Origin: JBPOFM01 sp051252455
GTDB taxonomy: Bacteria > Bacteroidota > Bacteroidia > Flavobacteriales > Flavobacteriaceae
Assembly (NCBI GenBank): GCA_051252455.1
Contig: JBPOFM010000001.1
Location: 930,001-994,000 of the forward strand
Length of the DNA: 64,000 nt
Direction: 5' to 3'
Shown: positions 10,160-19,923 of the stretch, piece after piece
Position numbering within the stretch: position 1 is the first letter of the stretch
Layout of the letters: every line of letters begins with the position of its first letter
Notes under the pieces: generated by a model
Told to the model about the DNA's origin: nothing
What the model saw: only the letters and a program-made list of their open reading frames with translations
Database searches by the model: none
Position numbers and translations under genes: made by a program

Positions 10160-13100
10160 TCAAGCCACAATGGGCTGCAAGACAGATAATGCCTGTTTCA
10201 CGGTTTTAATATGTTCAAATGTAAGCAAAAGACGTAAACCTGTTCGTGTTTGTTTTTCCTTCATTTTTGCGGCTTGTGGATGTGTTTGAATGTATTGCAA
10301 AACTTTTGTAAAACCTTTACTTTGGTAAAATCCACTTTGCTGATCATTAATAAAATAGCCAATCAATTTGCCTTGTTTCATCACGACTTTTTCGAGACCT
10401 ATTTTTGTGGCGATCCATTTAATACGAACGCTGTTTAGCAAATCCACAACCTGTTTTGGCATCTCTCCAAAACGGTCGATGAGGTCTGCTTCAAACTTTT
10501 GAAGTTCTTCCTCGGTTTTGATGTCATTCAGTTTTGTATAAAGATTCAAGCGTTCTGTGATGTTGTTGACGTAGTCATCTGGGAACAATAACTCAAAATC
10601 AGTATCAATTGTGATATCCTTGACATATTCTTTTTCAGAATGGTCATCCTGATACAGATCTTTGAATTCATTTTCCTTTAATTCTTCAATGGCTTCATTC
10701 AATATTTTTTGATAGGTATCAAAACCGATATCATTGATAAAACCACTTTGTTCGCCACCTAATAAATCACCAGCACCACGAATTTCCAAATCCTTCATGG
10801 CTATCTGAAAACCACTTCCTAATTCTGAAAACTGTTCCAAGGCAGTGATTCTTTTTCTGGCGTCATTCGTCATTTCAGCATAATCTGGCGTGATAAAATA
10901 ACAGAAGGCTTTTTTATTGCTTCGACCGACGCGACCTCGCATTTGGTGTAAGTCACTCAAACCGAAATTGTTTGCATTGTTGATGAAAATAGTGTTTGCA
11001 TTTGGTACATCCAAACCACTTTCTACAATGGTTGTGCTGACCAAAACATCAAAGGCGCCGTTCATAAAGGAAAGCATTAATTCCTCCAGTTTTTTGCCAT
11101 CTAATTGTCCGTGACCAATTCCAACTTTGGCATCTGGCACCAATCGCTGAATCAATCCCGCAACTTCTCGAATATTTTCAATACGATTATGAATGAAAAA
11201 TATCTGTCCACCACGTTGAATTTCATAACTGATGGCATCTCGAATTGTTTCTTCATTAAAGCGGACGATATGACTTTCAATCGGATACCGATTGGGTGGA
11301 GGCGTGGTAATGACCGATAAATCACGAGCGGCCATCAAACTAAATTGAAGCGTACGTGGAATTGGTGTGGCTGTCAAGGTTAATACATCGACATTATCCT
11401 TGAGAGTCTTTAGTTTTTCTTTAACCGCAACTCCAAACTTTTGTTCTTCATCCACAATCAACAAGCCCAAATCTTTAAACTTGACATTTTTATTGACCAA
11501 TTGATGGGTTCCAATAATGATATCAACGCTTCCTTTTTCAAGTCGTTCTAGCGTCTCGCGCTTCTCTTTGGCAGTTCGGAAACGATTCACATAATCCACA
11601 GTCACAGGAAAATCCTTCAATCGTTCCTTGAAAGTTCTGGAATGTTGATACGCAAGAATGGTGGTTGGCACCAACACGGCGACTTGCTTACCGTTATCCA
11701 CAGCTTTAAAAGCGGCTCTTATGGCAACTTCTGTTTTACCAAAACCAACGTCTCCACAAACCAAACGGTCCATCGGTCGTTCACTTTCCATGTCCGCTTT
11801 GATATCAGCGGTAGACGTGATTTGGTCTGGTGTGTCTTCATAAATAAACGAAGCTTCCAACTCATGCTGCATGTAGCTATCCGGATTGTATTGGTAGCCT
11901 TTTTCTAATTTACGTTTGGCATACACTTGAATTAGATTGAAGGCAATTTCTTTAACCCTAGATTTGGTTTTCTGTTTTAAATTCTTCCAAGCACTGCTAC
12001 CGAGTTTGTATATTTTCGGCGGTTTTCCATCTTTTCCGTTGAACTTGGTAATCTTATGAAGGGAATGAATACTCAAATACAAGATATCCCGTTCGCCATA
12101 GACAAGTTTAATCGCTTCTTGTTTTTTGCCTTCAACATCAATTTTTTGAAGCCCTCCAAATTTGCCAATACCATGGTCAATGTGTGTGACGTAATCACCA
12201 ATTTCTAAATTTGTGAGTTCCTTTAAAGTAATTGCTTGTTTTTTCGCATATCCATTTTTTAGATGGAATTTGTGGTAACGCTCAAAAATCTGATGGTCTG
12301 TATAACACGTGATCTGGTTGTCATGGTCTATAAAACCTTGATATAAAGACAACACAATGGTTTTATAATGCACCTCTTGCTCTACATCTTCAAAAATATC
12401 ATGAAAACGCTTTGCCTGTTGTTCGCTGACACAAGCGATATAATTCGTATACCCTTTATCATGAAAGGTGTTGAGGTTTTCAATTAATAAATCGAATTGC
12501 TTATTGAAGGACGGTTGTGGAGAGGTGCTAAAAGAAATGGCATAACTGTTGAAATAACTAGACGTGCCAAACTCCACTAAAGTATATTCCAACAATTGGC
12601 GTTTTAATAAGTCCGAATTACAGAATAATTCTTCAGGAGACGCATGTTTTATGTCTGTCGAAAGCGATTTGAATGCCTCTTCCGCTTTTCCGAAGAAATC
12701 ATTAATTCTAGAGAACAATAAGTCGGCATTTTTGGTAAAAATGACTGTTTTTGCTGAAATGTATTTTAGAAAGCTTTCTCTATTTTCCTCTAAAAATTTG
12801 TTCTCAACATTCGGAATGATATTGATTTTTTTGACTTGCTCCGTAGACAATTGCGTCTCGACATCAAAAGTTCGAATGCTGTCCACTTCATCCCCAAAAA
12901 ACTCGATACGATAGGGTTCGTCATGCGAAAATGAAAACACATCCACAATACCACCGCGCACTGAAAATTCTCCAGGTTCGGTGACAAAATCCACGCGTTT
13001 GAATTGATATGCAAACAATACTTCATTGACAAAGTCAATAGAGAGGTTGTCATTGACTGAAATTTTTAAGGTATTGCGCTCCAATTCTTTTCTTGTCACC

Positions 13101-13495
13101 ACTTTTTCAAACAAGGCATCTGGATAGGTGACGATGATGGCTGGTTTTTTTCGGGAATTGATACGGTTTAAAACTTCTGCTCGCAACAATACATTTGCAT
13201 TGTCGGTTTCTTCGATTTGGTACGGACGACGATAACTTCCTGGATAGAAAAGAACGTCTTTATCGTTGAGCAACAATTCCAAATCATTCAAGTAAAAAGC
13301 AGCTTCTTCCTTATCGTTGAACACCAGTAAGAATGGGAATTCCGATTGTTTGAAAGTCTCGGTCAGAATGAATGAAAATGAAGAGCCTACAAGGCCTTTT
13401 AAAAATGTTTTACTTTGAAAATCGGCAATGGCAGTGCGCAGATTTTGCGTTTGCAAAGTCTGTGCATAGGTCTGCGAGAGATGTAATTGGCTCAA
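10160..13495 (-). CDS. mfd: Transcription-repair coupling factor Mfd
   Basis: This 1111-aa ATPase removes stalled RNA polymerase from DNA lesions and recruits UvrABC. The order is standard: UvrB-like N-terminal region, RNA-polymerase-interaction domain (YVTHIDHGIGKFGGLQ), then the RecG-like helicase with Walker A GDVGFGKTEVA near residue 583 and DEEQ box near 683, the motif VSTTIVESGLDVPNANT, and the TRCF C-terminal domain. The only start compatible with the full N-terminus is a TTG at 13495, because an in-frame stop lies just upstream. Confidence 0.96.
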   Translation of the reverse strand: MSQLHLSQTYAQTLQTQNLRTAIADFQSKTFLKGLVGSSFSFILTETFKQSEFPFLLVFNDKEEAAFYLNDLELLLNDKDVLFYPGSYRRPYQIEETDNANVLLRAEVLNRINSRKKPAIIVTYPDALFEKVVTRKELERNTLKISVNDNLSIDFVNEVLFAYQFKRVDFVTEPGEFSVRGGIVDVFSFSHDEPYRIEFFGDEVDSIRTFDVETQLSTEQVKKINIIPNVENKFLEENRESFLKYISAKTVIFTKNADLLFSRINDFFGKAEEAFKSLSTDIKHASPEELFCNSDLLKRQLLEYTLVEFGTSSYFNSYAISFSTSPQPSFNKQFDLLIENLNTFHDKGYTNYIACVSEQQAKRFHDIFEDVEQEVHYKTIVLSLYQGFIDHDNQITCYTDHQIFERYHKFHLKNGYAKKQAITLKELTNLEIGDYVTHIDHGIGKFGGLQKIDVEGKKQEAIKLVYGERDILYLSIHSLHKITKFNGKDGKPPKIYKLGSSAWKNLKQKTKSRVKEIAFNLIQVYAKRKLEKGYQYNPDSYMQHELEASFIYEDTPDQITSTADIKADMESERPMDRLVCGDVGFGKTEVAIRAAFKAVDNGKQVAVLVPTTILAYQHSRTFKERLKDFPVTVDYVNRFRTAKEKRETLERLEKGSVDIIIGTHQLVNKNVKFKDLGLLIVDEEQKFGVAVKEKLKTLKDNVDVLTLTATPIPRTLQFSLMAARDLSVITTPPPNRYPIESHIVRFNEETIRDAISYEIQRGGQIFFIHNRIENIREVAGLIQRLVPDAKVGIGHGQLDGKKLEELMLSFMNGAFDVLVSTTIVESGLDVPNANTIFINNANNFGLSDLHQMRGRVGRSNKKAFCYFITPDYAEMTNDARKRITALEQFSELGSGFQIAMKDLEIRGAGDLLGGEQSGFINDIGFDTYQKILNEAIEELKENEFKDLYQDDHSEKEYVKDITIDTDFELLFPDDYVNNITERLNLYTKLNDIKTEEELQKFEADLIDRFGEMPKQVVDLLNSVRIKWIATKIGLEKVVMKQGKLIGYFINDQQSGFYQSKGFTKVLQYIQTHPQAAKMKEKQTRTGLRLLLTFEHIKTVKQALSVLQPIVA

Positions 13496-13576
13496 GAGAA
13501 TTTATTTTGTGCAAATATAAAGGTTCGGATTTATAAAACTACCATGCTTTATTTCCATTTTCAACTGTTTTTTGTG

Positions 13577-13605
13577 TTTGTTAAATAAAAAAAAATGTAA
13601 TTTTA
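13577..13605 (+). promoter_or_regulatory. Candidate promoter of the TerB-like gene
   Basis: TTTG at 13577-13580 and TAATTTTA at 13598-13605, 17 bases apart, resemble the flavobacterial -33/-7 pattern (TTG then TANNTTTG, one mismatch). It lies about 50 bases before the ATG. Confidence 0.4.
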
Positions 13606-13621
13606 CGCACGAAAGCAACGG

Positions 13622-13637
13622 TCCCGAAGGTTCGGGA
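13622..13637. repeat. Short perfect inverted repeat in the 5' leader
   Basis: TCCCGAA and TTCGGGA separated by GG form a tight hairpin 20 bases before the ATG of the TerB-like gene. It may shape the leader RNA. No T run follows, so it is not a terminator. Confidence 0.5.
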
Positions 13638-13656
13638 TAAAAAACAGAAAAAAGAT

Positions 13657-14088
13657 ATGTCATTTTCAGATTTATTTGATAGCGGATTCAAAAAGCGTAA
13701 TGAAGATCACTTTGCATCGATTGTAAGAGTGGCAATGGACGATGGTATCATCACAGATGAGGAAAGAGCATTTTTGGATCGTTTGGCCAGAAATCTGGAC
13801 ATCAGCGAAGGCGATTACAAACTAATTCTGAAAGACTACCAGTCGCATCCTATCAATCCACCTAACTCCTATGACAGGCGTTTGGAGCGTTTGTACGATT
13901 TGGCTCGTATGGTTTATGCGGATCACATAAAAGGTGAACAACAGGTGATTTTATTAAGAAAGATTGGAATTGGACTCGGTTTTTCTCCAAACAATGTGTT
14001 GTATGTAGTGGATAAAGCGCTGACATTGGTAAATGATGGTGTTGATTTAGATACCTTCATCGAAGAAATCAAACACATGAATCGATAA
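13657..14088 (+). CDS. TerB-like protein, 143 aa
   Basis: A small acidic helical protein. The block VRVAMDDGIITDEERAFLDR resembles the metal-binding acidic helix of TerB-family (tellurite-resistance B) proteins. These are common in Bacteroidota as single genes, and a role in tellurite resistance is not implied. No signal peptide. It ends at a very strong terminator shared with the convergent fbp gene. In some genomes such proteins carry a misleading fructose-bisphosphatase label because of this neighbour, but the sequence shows no phosphatase motif. Confidence 0.8.
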   Translation: MSFSDLFDSGFKKRNEDHFASIVRVAMDDGIITDEERAFLDRLARNLDISEGDYKLILKDYQSHPINPPNSYDRRLERLYDLARMVYADHIKGEQQVILLRKIGIGLGFSPNNVLYVVDKALTLVNDGVDLDTFIEEIKHMNR

Positions 14089-14138
14089 TTTTTGAGATTA
14101 AAGATGTGAGATAATTGAAAAAGACTTTTGTCTCTTGA

Positions 14139-14185
14139 TTAAATAAAAAAGCTGCTCAATGATTTTGAGCAGCTTTTTTATTTAA
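14139..14185. terminator. Long bidirectional terminator between terB-like gene and fbp
   Basis: Arms 14139-14159 and 14165-14185 pair over 21 bp without mismatch around a 5-base loop. The core is GCTGCTCAA / TTGAGCAGC, extended by A and T runs on both sides, so it can stop transcription in both directions. Confidence 0.93.
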
Positions 14186-14194
14186 CACTTTTAT

Positions 14195-15202
14195 TTATTG
14201 CGCTTTTTGAATAAATTCTTCACATTTCTCTACCATGTTTTTGCTTCCGCAAATAAAAGGCACGCGTTCGTGCAATTCTGTTGGTTGAATGTCCATGATG
14301 CGTTGAAATCCGTCGCTGGCTTTTCCATTAGCTTGTTCTGCCAAGAATGCCATAGGATTGCATTCATATAAAAGTCGTAGTTTCCCTTTTTCTTTCATGG
14401 AACTTTTTGGATAGAGATAAATACCGCCCTTAATCATATTTCTATGAAAATCAGATACGAGTGACCCAATATATCTTGAGGTATATGGTCTGTCACCTTC
14501 TTCCATTTGACAATATTTAATGTAATTTTTAACCCCTTGCGGAAAGTGAATATAATTGCCTTCATTCACAGAATAGATGTTTCCATCTGCAGGGAATTTC
14601 ATATTTGGATGAGATAAATAGAAGGTTCCAATAGCAGGATTTAAGGTAAACCCATTCACACCATCTCCAGTAGTATATACAATCATTGTTGAGGTACCGT
14701 AAACGACATAACCAGCGGCCACTTGCTGATTTCCTGGTTGCAGAAAATCTTCAATCGTAACAGGAGATCCGACAGGCGTCACACGACGATAAATCGAAAA
14801 AATCGTTCCCACGGATACGTTGACATCAATATTGGAAGAGCCATCCAATGGATCTATCAATACCACATATTTGTTCTGATGGTTCTCATCTTGACTGTTC
14901 ACAGCAATGAAATCGTCTTCCTCTTCACTGGCAATACCACAAACAATATTTCTATTGGTCATGGTTTGAATGAACTTCTCATTGGCATACACATCCAATT
15001 TTTGTTGATCTTCACCCTGAATGTTAGTGTCACCCGCTGCGCCAATAATATCTACTAAACCGGCTTTGTTGACTTCATAATTGACAACTTTGGCAGCCAA
15101 TCGAATAGAGTTAATTAAACTTGATAACTCTCCAGAAGTATATTTGAATGAGGCTTGGTTTTCAATAATAAATTCGCCGAGGGTCTGATTTTTTTTTGCC
15201 AT
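14195..15202 (-). CDS. fbp: Class 1 fructose-1,6-bisphosphatase
   Basis: This 335-aa gluconeogenic enzyme hydrolyses fructose 1,6-bisphosphate to fructose 6-phosphate in the cytosol. The metal-binding signature DPLDGSSNIDVNVSVGTIF and the upstream acidic cluster ASEEEDD are intact. The C-terminal block LLYECNPMAFLAEQANGKAS is the substrate-binding region. The length is typical. It diverges from the GNAT-aspartate kinase pair across a 154-base intergenic region. Confidence 0.96.
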   Translation of the reverse strand: MAKKNQTLGEFIIENQASFKYTSGELSSLINSIRLAAKVVNYEVNKAGLVDIIGAAGDTNIQGEDQQKLDVYANEKFIQTMTNRNIVCGIASEEEDDFIAVNSQDENHQNKYVVLIDPLDGSSNIDVNVSVGTIFSIYRRVTPVGSPVTIEDFLQPGNQQVAAGYVVYGTSTMIVYTTGDGVNGFTLNPAIGTFYLSHPNMKFPADGNIYSVNEGNYIHFPQGVKNYIKYCQMEEGDRPYTSRYIGSLVSDFHRNMIKGGIYLYPKSSMKEKGKLRLLYECNPMAFLAEQANGKASDGFQRIMDIQPTELHERVPFICGSKNMVEKCEEFIQKAQ

Positions 15203-15356
15203 GAAATGTTTAGGATTATCTGTTAATTTTCAACCAAATACTTATCTTTTGTAAGTCTACAAATATCGTGTTTTTTACGAAACTACATCGTTTTCGTTAG
15301 GATTTAATGTTTTAATATCTTTCAGTTTAAACTATATTTACTCAAATTTTTTAACA

Positions 15357-15836
15357 ATGGATTTTTTAATTCGTAAGGCTACACAGCACGATATGGCTCA
15401 AGTTCTTGATCTTATTACAGAATTGGCTGTGTTTGAAAAAGAACCAGATGCAGTTGAAATTACAATTGATGACTTGGTGTCCAATGGTTTTAGTGAGCAA
15501 CCAAAATTTACCTGCTTCGTGGCGGAATGCCAGCAGAACGTTGAAGGAATTGCACTTGTTTATAATCGGTTTTCTACTTGGAAAGGCAACGTGCTGCATC
15601 TGGAAGATTTGGTGGTCAGCCAAAAGATGCGAGGTTCTGGCCTCGGCACGGCTTTATTGGATGAGGTAGTCAAATTTGGGCATCATTTAGGCGTCAAACG
15701 TATTAGTTGGGAAGTGTTGGACTGGAACAAGCCTGCAATAGATTTTTATATTAAAAAAGGTGCAGATGTCAAACGCGATTGGGACGTGGTGCATCTAAAC
15801 GAAGAAGGAATTCAAAATTACATAGCAAATATATAG
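15357..15836 (+). CDS. GNAT acetyltransferase, diamine/SSAT-like
   Basis: A 159-aa single-domain acetyltransferase. The acetyl-CoA loop appears as QKMRGSGLGTALLDEV, preceded by VLHLEDLVV, a pattern typical of spermidine/spermine or thialysine N-acetyltransferases of this size. The substrate is therefore probably a small amine, by inference. The aspartate kinase ATG follows one base after its stop codon, so the two are co-transcribed. Confidence 0.88.
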   Translation: MDFLIRKATQHDMAQVLDLITELAVFEKEPDAVEITIDDLVSNGFSEQPKFTCFVAECQQNVEGIALVYNRFSTWKGNVLHLEDLVVSQKMRGSGLGTALLDEVVKFGHHLGVKRISWEVLDWNKPAIDFYIKKGADVKRDWDVVHLNEEGIQNYIANI

Positions 15837-15837
15837 A

Positions 15838-17088
15838 ATGCAAGTATTTAAATTTGGTGGAGCATCAATTAAGGATGCAAAAGGTATAAAAAATGTAGCT
15901 CATGTTTTAAAAACCGTTGGCTATGAAAATATTTTAATTGTCATTTCAGCAATGGGAAAAACGACCAATGCTATGGAGATTGTTATCAATAATTATTTTA
16001 ATAATAAAAGTGAACTGCAAAGTTCGTTGCAAGATGTCAAAAAGTTCCATTATGAGATTTTGTTAGAGCTTTTTGAAAATGAAAAACATCCAATTTTCGA
16101 GCGTGTATCAGATCATTTTGCGGAGTTAAGAAGCTTTTTTGAGCGTAATAAATCGCCAGATTACAACTTTGTTTATGACCAAACCATTGGCTTTGGCGAA
16201 TTGGTTGCCACCACAATTGTAAGTGGTTATTTTAATGAAATTGGACTCGAAAATACTTGGATTGATGTAAGAGATTATATTAAAACTGATGATTATTATA
16301 GACGCGCAAATGTTAATTGGGAGCTTACACAACAACGGATTACCTCTAACTTTAACAAGAAAAGTTTAAATATCACTCAAGGTTTTTTAGGTAGCGATGC
16401 GAACAATTTTATGACAACTCTTGGTAGAGAAGGGAGTGATTATACCGCCGCAATTTTTGCCTATTGTTTGAATGCTGAAAGCGTTACCATTTGGAAAGAT
16501 GTTCCAGGCGTATTGAATGCAGATCCAAGATATTTTGAAAATGCGCAATTGTTAAATCAAATATCCTATAGCGAAGCTATTGAATTGGCCTTTTATGGTG
16601 CCTCTGTTATTCATCCTAAAACCCTACAGCCACTGCAAGGAAAGGAAATTCCGTTATATGTCAAATCATTCTTAAATCCAGAAAATCCTGGCACAATGGT
16701 GGGTAGAGGGAAACTGATAGACCCACACATACCTTGCTTTATTGTAAAAAAGAATCAAGTTTTGGTGCAGCTATCTTCCTTGGATTTTTCATACATTGTA
16801 GAAGAAAATATCAGTGAGATCTTCAGATTATTTCATCTTTATAAAATGAAAGTTGATCTGATACAGAATTCAGCCATCAGTTTTTCCGTTTGTGTAGACA
16901 ACATATATAATAATTTAGATAAGTTGCTTCAACACTTAAAAGCCAAATTTAGGGTAACTAGTCATGAAGATGTTTCCTTGTACACGATAAGACATTATAA
17001 TAATGAAGCTATCAACCAGCTTGAGCAAGGAAAAAATGTACTTTTAAAGCAATTGACGCAAGAAACCGTTCAGATCGTAACCAATTAA
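15838..17088 (+). CDS. Aspartate kinase
   Basis: A 416-aa kinase that makes 4-phospho-L-aspartate, the first step toward Lys, Thr and Met. The N-terminal phosphate-binding segment is KFGGASIKDAKGI and the aspartate/ATP region is TLGREGSDYTAAIFAY. ACT-type regulatory sequence fills the C-terminal quarter. The short ACT part is typical of monofunctional Bacteroidota enzymes. It is directly coupled to the upstream GNAT gene and followed 21 bases later by the olsF-like gene. Confidence 0.92.
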   Translation: MQVFKFGGASIKDAKGIKNVAHVLKTVGYENILIVISAMGKTTNAMEIVINNYFNNKSELQSSLQDVKKFHYEILLELFENEKHPIFERVSDHFAELRSFFERNKSPDYNFVYDQTIGFGELVATTIVSGYFNEIGLENTWIDVRDYIKTDDYYRRANVNWELTQQRITSNFNKKSLNITQGFLGSDANNFMTTLGREGSDYTAAIFAYCLNAESVTIWKDVPGVLNADPRYFENAQLLNQISYSEAIELAFYGASVIHPKTLQPLQGKEIPLYVKSFLNPENPGTMVGRGKLIDPHIPCFIVKKNQVLVQLSSLDFSYIVEENISEIFRLFHLYKMKVDLIQNSAISFSVCVDNIYNNLDKLLQHLKAKFRVTSHEDVSLYTIRHYNNEAINQLEQGKNVLLKQLTQETVQIVTN

Positions 17089-17109
17089 AAATTAAGTATT
17101 TTTATACGC

Positions 17110-18957
17110 ATGACCAAACCAATAGATACAGGATTAGTAACTGCCAAGGAAGTTGCAAAAGCCATTCATGCAGATAAGTATGGCGTTTTTGGCACCTTTA
17201 CAGGTTGGATGCTGATGAAAGTTCTGAAAATATCTACACTTAATAAAATCTATAATCGCAACAAACATTTATCGGAAGTCGAATTTTTGGATGCGATATT
17301 GGATGATTTCCAAATAAAATTTGATATTCCTGAAGAAGACTTTAAACGATTGCCGAAAGAAGGTCCTTATATTACTATTTCCAATCATCCTTTGGGTGGT
17401 ATTGATGGTATCTTGTTGTTAAAGCTAATGGTGCAACAGCGCAGTGATTTTAAAATCATGGCAAATTTCCTTTTACATCGCATTGAACCAATGAAACCTT
17501 ATATTTTGGCAGTCAATCCGTTTGAGGATCATAAAGATGCCAAATCTAGCATAGCAGGTTTTAAAAGTGCGATAGGTCATTTGCGCAATGGGCATCCCTT
17601 GGGGATTTTCCCTGCGGGTGAAGTGTCCACATACAGAGATGGAAAGTTGGTCATCGATAGACCGTGGGAAGAAGCGGCCATGAAGCTTATTCAAAAAGCG
17701 GGAGTGCCTGTCATTCCCATCTATTTTCATGCAAAAAACAGTAAGTTGTTTTATAAGTTATCAAAAATCAGCGATACGTTTAGAACCGCAAAGTTGCCAT
17801 CCGAATTATTGACACAAAAAAGACGAACCATAAAGGTGCGTATTGGCCGTCAAATCTCTGTGGAAGACCAGAAAGAACATGCGACACTCCCCGAATTTTC
17901 AGAATTTTTGCGAAAGCGAACGTATATGCTGGCAAATACCTTTGAAGATAAAGGCGAGAATATCTTAACGAATATTTCCTCAACCCTAAAAGTGCCTAAA
18001 GCTGTTAAAAATGTGGTCACACCTGTGAGTGTCGACGCCATGAAACAGGAAGTTGATGCCTTGCGAAAAGGGGATGCTCGTTTGTTGGAAAGCAAAAATT
18101 ATGAGGTGTTCCTAACTGATTCTAAATCCATTCCAAATATTTTGAGGGAAATCGGACGACTGCGAGAAGTGACTTTTAGAGAAGTTGGCGAAGGCACTAA
18201 TGAAGCGATTGATTTGGATCCATTTGATAATTATTACCATCACATGTTTCTGTGGGACAATGAAGCTGAAAAATTGGCTGGAGCATATAGAATGGGATTG
18301 GGTTCTAGAATTTTTGCTAAATATGGAATTAATGGATTTTATCTTCAAGATTTATTTCGATTTGAACCGGAACTTCACAAAATGATGAGCGAATCCATAG
18401 AAATGGGTCGCGCCTTTATCATTAGTGAATATCAGTTGAAACCGATGCCTTTGTTTTTACTTTGGAAAGGAATCGTCCACACCACCTTACGTTACCCAGA
18501 ACATAAATATCTCATCGGAGGCGTGACCATCAGTGATAAATTCACAAACTTCTCAAAATCGTTGATGATTGAATTTATGAAATCCAACTATTACGACCCT
18601 TATGTGGCGCAATACGTGCATCCAAAGAAAGAATTTAAAGTAAAGCTTAAAGATGCTGACAAGGATTTTATCTTTGACGAAACCGAAGCGGACATGATGA
18701 AATTTGATAAAATCATTGACGAATTGGAACCAGGCACCTTGAGATTACCTGTTTTGATAAAAAAATATATAAAGCAAAACGCTAAAGTCATAGCGTTTAA
18801 TGTAGATCCACTTTTCAATAATGCTGTCGATGGCTTAATGTATATACGAATTGCCGATTTGCCTGAAAGTACTGTAAAACCGGTTATGGAAGAATTTCAA
18901 GCGGAGATGGAACGGAAGTTTACGGAGAATGGCGATGACCTGACGGACGAAAAATAG
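17110..18957 (+). CDS. olsF: Bifunctional ornithine-lipid acyltransferase, OlsF-like
   Basis: A 615-aa two-domain protein. Residues of about 70-270 form a PlsC-like O-acyltransferase with NHPLGGIDG near residue 92 and FPAGEVS near 167. Residues of about 310-540 resemble the OlsB/GNAT N-acyltransferase (REVTFREVGEGTNEAIDLDP, then IEMGRAFI). This fused order is that of OlsF described in Serratia and Flavobacterium, which makes ornithine lipids from ornithine and acyl donors. The catalytic HX4D box appears here as H-P-L-G-G-I-D. The assignment rests on domain order and motifs rather than an alignment. Confidence 0.75.
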   Translation: MTKPIDTGLVTAKEVAKAIHADKYGVFGTFTGWMLMKVLKISTLNKIYNRNKHLSEVEFLDAILDDFQIKFDIPEEDFKRLPKEGPYITISNHPLGGIDGILLLKLMVQQRSDFKIMANFLLHRIEPMKPYILAVNPFEDHKDAKSSIAGFKSAIGHLRNGHPLGIFPAGEVSTYRDGKLVIDRPWEEAAMKLIQKAGVPVIPIYFHAKNSKLFYKLSKISDTFRTAKLPSELLTQKRRTIKVRIGRQISVEDQKEHATLPEFSEFLRKRTYMLANTFEDKGENILTNISSTLKVPKAVKNVVTPVSVDAMKQEVDALRKGDARLLESKNYEVFLTDSKSIPNILREIGRLREVTFREVGEGTNEAIDLDPFDNYYHHMFLWDNEAEKLAGAYRMGLGSRIFAKYGINGFYLQDLFRFEPELHKMMSESIEMGRAFIISEYQLKPMPLFLLWKGIVHTTLRYPEHKYLIGGVTISDKFTNFSKSLMIEFMKSNYYDPYVAQYVHPKKEFKVKLKDADKDFIFDETEADMMKFDKIIDELEPGTLRLPVLIKKYIKQNAKVIAFNVDPLFNNAVDGLMYIRIADLPESTVKPVMEEFQAEMERKFTENGDDLTDEK

Positions 18958-18972
18958 TTGTATTTCAACATA

Positions 18973-19009
18973 AAAAGAGCCAAACCCATTTGATACGTTT
19001 GGCTCTTTT
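18973..19009. terminator. Bidirectional terminator after olsF
   Basis: A perfect 13-bp stem (AAAAGAGCCAAAC 18973-18985, GTTTGGCTCTTTT 18997-19009) with an 11-base loop lies between converging genes. Confidence 0.88.
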
Positions 19010-19014
19010 AGTTT

Positions 19015-19470
19015 TTATAAAGATTTGAACCAGTCCTGAAAATAGATTCCAATACCAGGCACTAGCTTTTTTTCTCCGTTCACTGCGCCAATCAAACTGA
19101 GAATCCAAAGCACTAAAATACCAAGATTCAATATCCAACCAATGAATGGAATAAAACTTAAAATGAAAGCACAAATCATAAGACCTAGCATCTGTCGGAT
19201 ATAAAATGAGGCAAACTCATTTTTCTTTTCATTGTTCATCACCAAAGCTATAATCCATCCGATGAGTGTTATATGTGCGATAAGCGCAATGTTCTTTCCG
19301 TCAGACATTACCTTATTTACATCGTTTTCAAAATTATTGGCGCCTCGGCGAGTATCTTCTGAAAACTCGTTTGCCTTATGCCTAGCCTCATTGCCAAAGT
19401 CATTTGAGCTTGTTTTTGCGTCGTCTAGCATATCGTCAAGATCGTCGCCTAGATTTTTATTATCAGACAT
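19015..19470 (-). CDS. DUF4870-type membrane protein
   Basis: A 151-aa protein with a charged N-terminal half (DDLDDMLDDAKTSSNDFGNE) and three hydrophobic helices in the C-terminal half. The stretch ALIAHITLIGWIIALVMN is the signature opening of DUF4870/TIC20-like small membrane proteins. The function of the family is unknown. It ends at the terminator shared with olsF. Confidence 0.82.
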   Translation of the reverse strand: MSDNKNLGDDLDDMLDDAKTSSNDFGNEARHKANEFSEDTRRGANNFENDVNKVMSDGKNIALIAHITLIGWIIALVMNNEKKNEFASFYIRQMLGLMICAFILSFIPFIGWILNLGILVLWILSLIGAVNGEKKLVPGIGIYFQDWFKSL

Positions 19471-19521
19471 GGTTAAAGTGTTTAATGTTAGGTCTTAAAG
19501 ATACTAAAAAAACGAATCCGA

Positions 19522-19908
19522 TTATAAAAATGCTTGGTCGATGGGTTCCCAAAGTTCGATTTTATTACCATCGTTGTCCATGATATAACCGAATTTTCCA
19601 TAATCATATTCTTGCATGTCTCCAATAACGGTGACGCCTTCTTCTTTTAAAACTTTAAGAAGTTCTACCAAGTTCTCAACGCGATAGTTGAACATGAAGT
19701 CCTTTTTTGAAGGCTCGTAATATTTGGTGTCTTCCGCAAAAGGACTCCATTGTGTGGAGCAATCATTACCTTCTTTATCTTTCCACCAAAAGGTGCAACC
19801 ATAATCATCTGTATTAAAACCCAAATGTGTTTTATACCATTCTTTCGCGGCTTTCGGGTCCTTACTCTTAAAGAACATTCCCCCGATACCTGTAACTCTG
19901 TTTTTCAT
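19522..19908 (-). CDS. VOC-family protein (glyoxalase-like), 128 aa
   Basis: A single vicinal-oxygen-chelate unit pair. The start MKNRVTGIGGMFFKSKDPKA and the end YGKFGYIMDNDGNKIELWEP match the usual beta-alpha-beta-beta-beta repeats, the final Glu being a metal-ligand position. The substrate is not predictable. It sits 15 bases downstream of a second VOC gene with which it probably shares an mRNA. Confidence 0.85.
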   Translation of the reverse strand: MKNRVTGIGGMFFKSKDPKAAKEWYKTHLGFNTDDYGCTFWWKDKEGNDCSTQWSPFAEDTKYYEPSKKDFMFNYRVENLVELLKVLKEEGVTVIGDMQEYDYGKFGYIMDNDGNKIELWEPIDQAFL

Positions 19909-19923
19909 ATCTTAAATGTATAA

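Noticed and set aside
13657..14088. Reading the TerB-like gene as a fructose bisphosphatase
   Set aside because: No phosphatase motif is present; the true class 1 enzyme is the convergent neighbour at 14195-15202.
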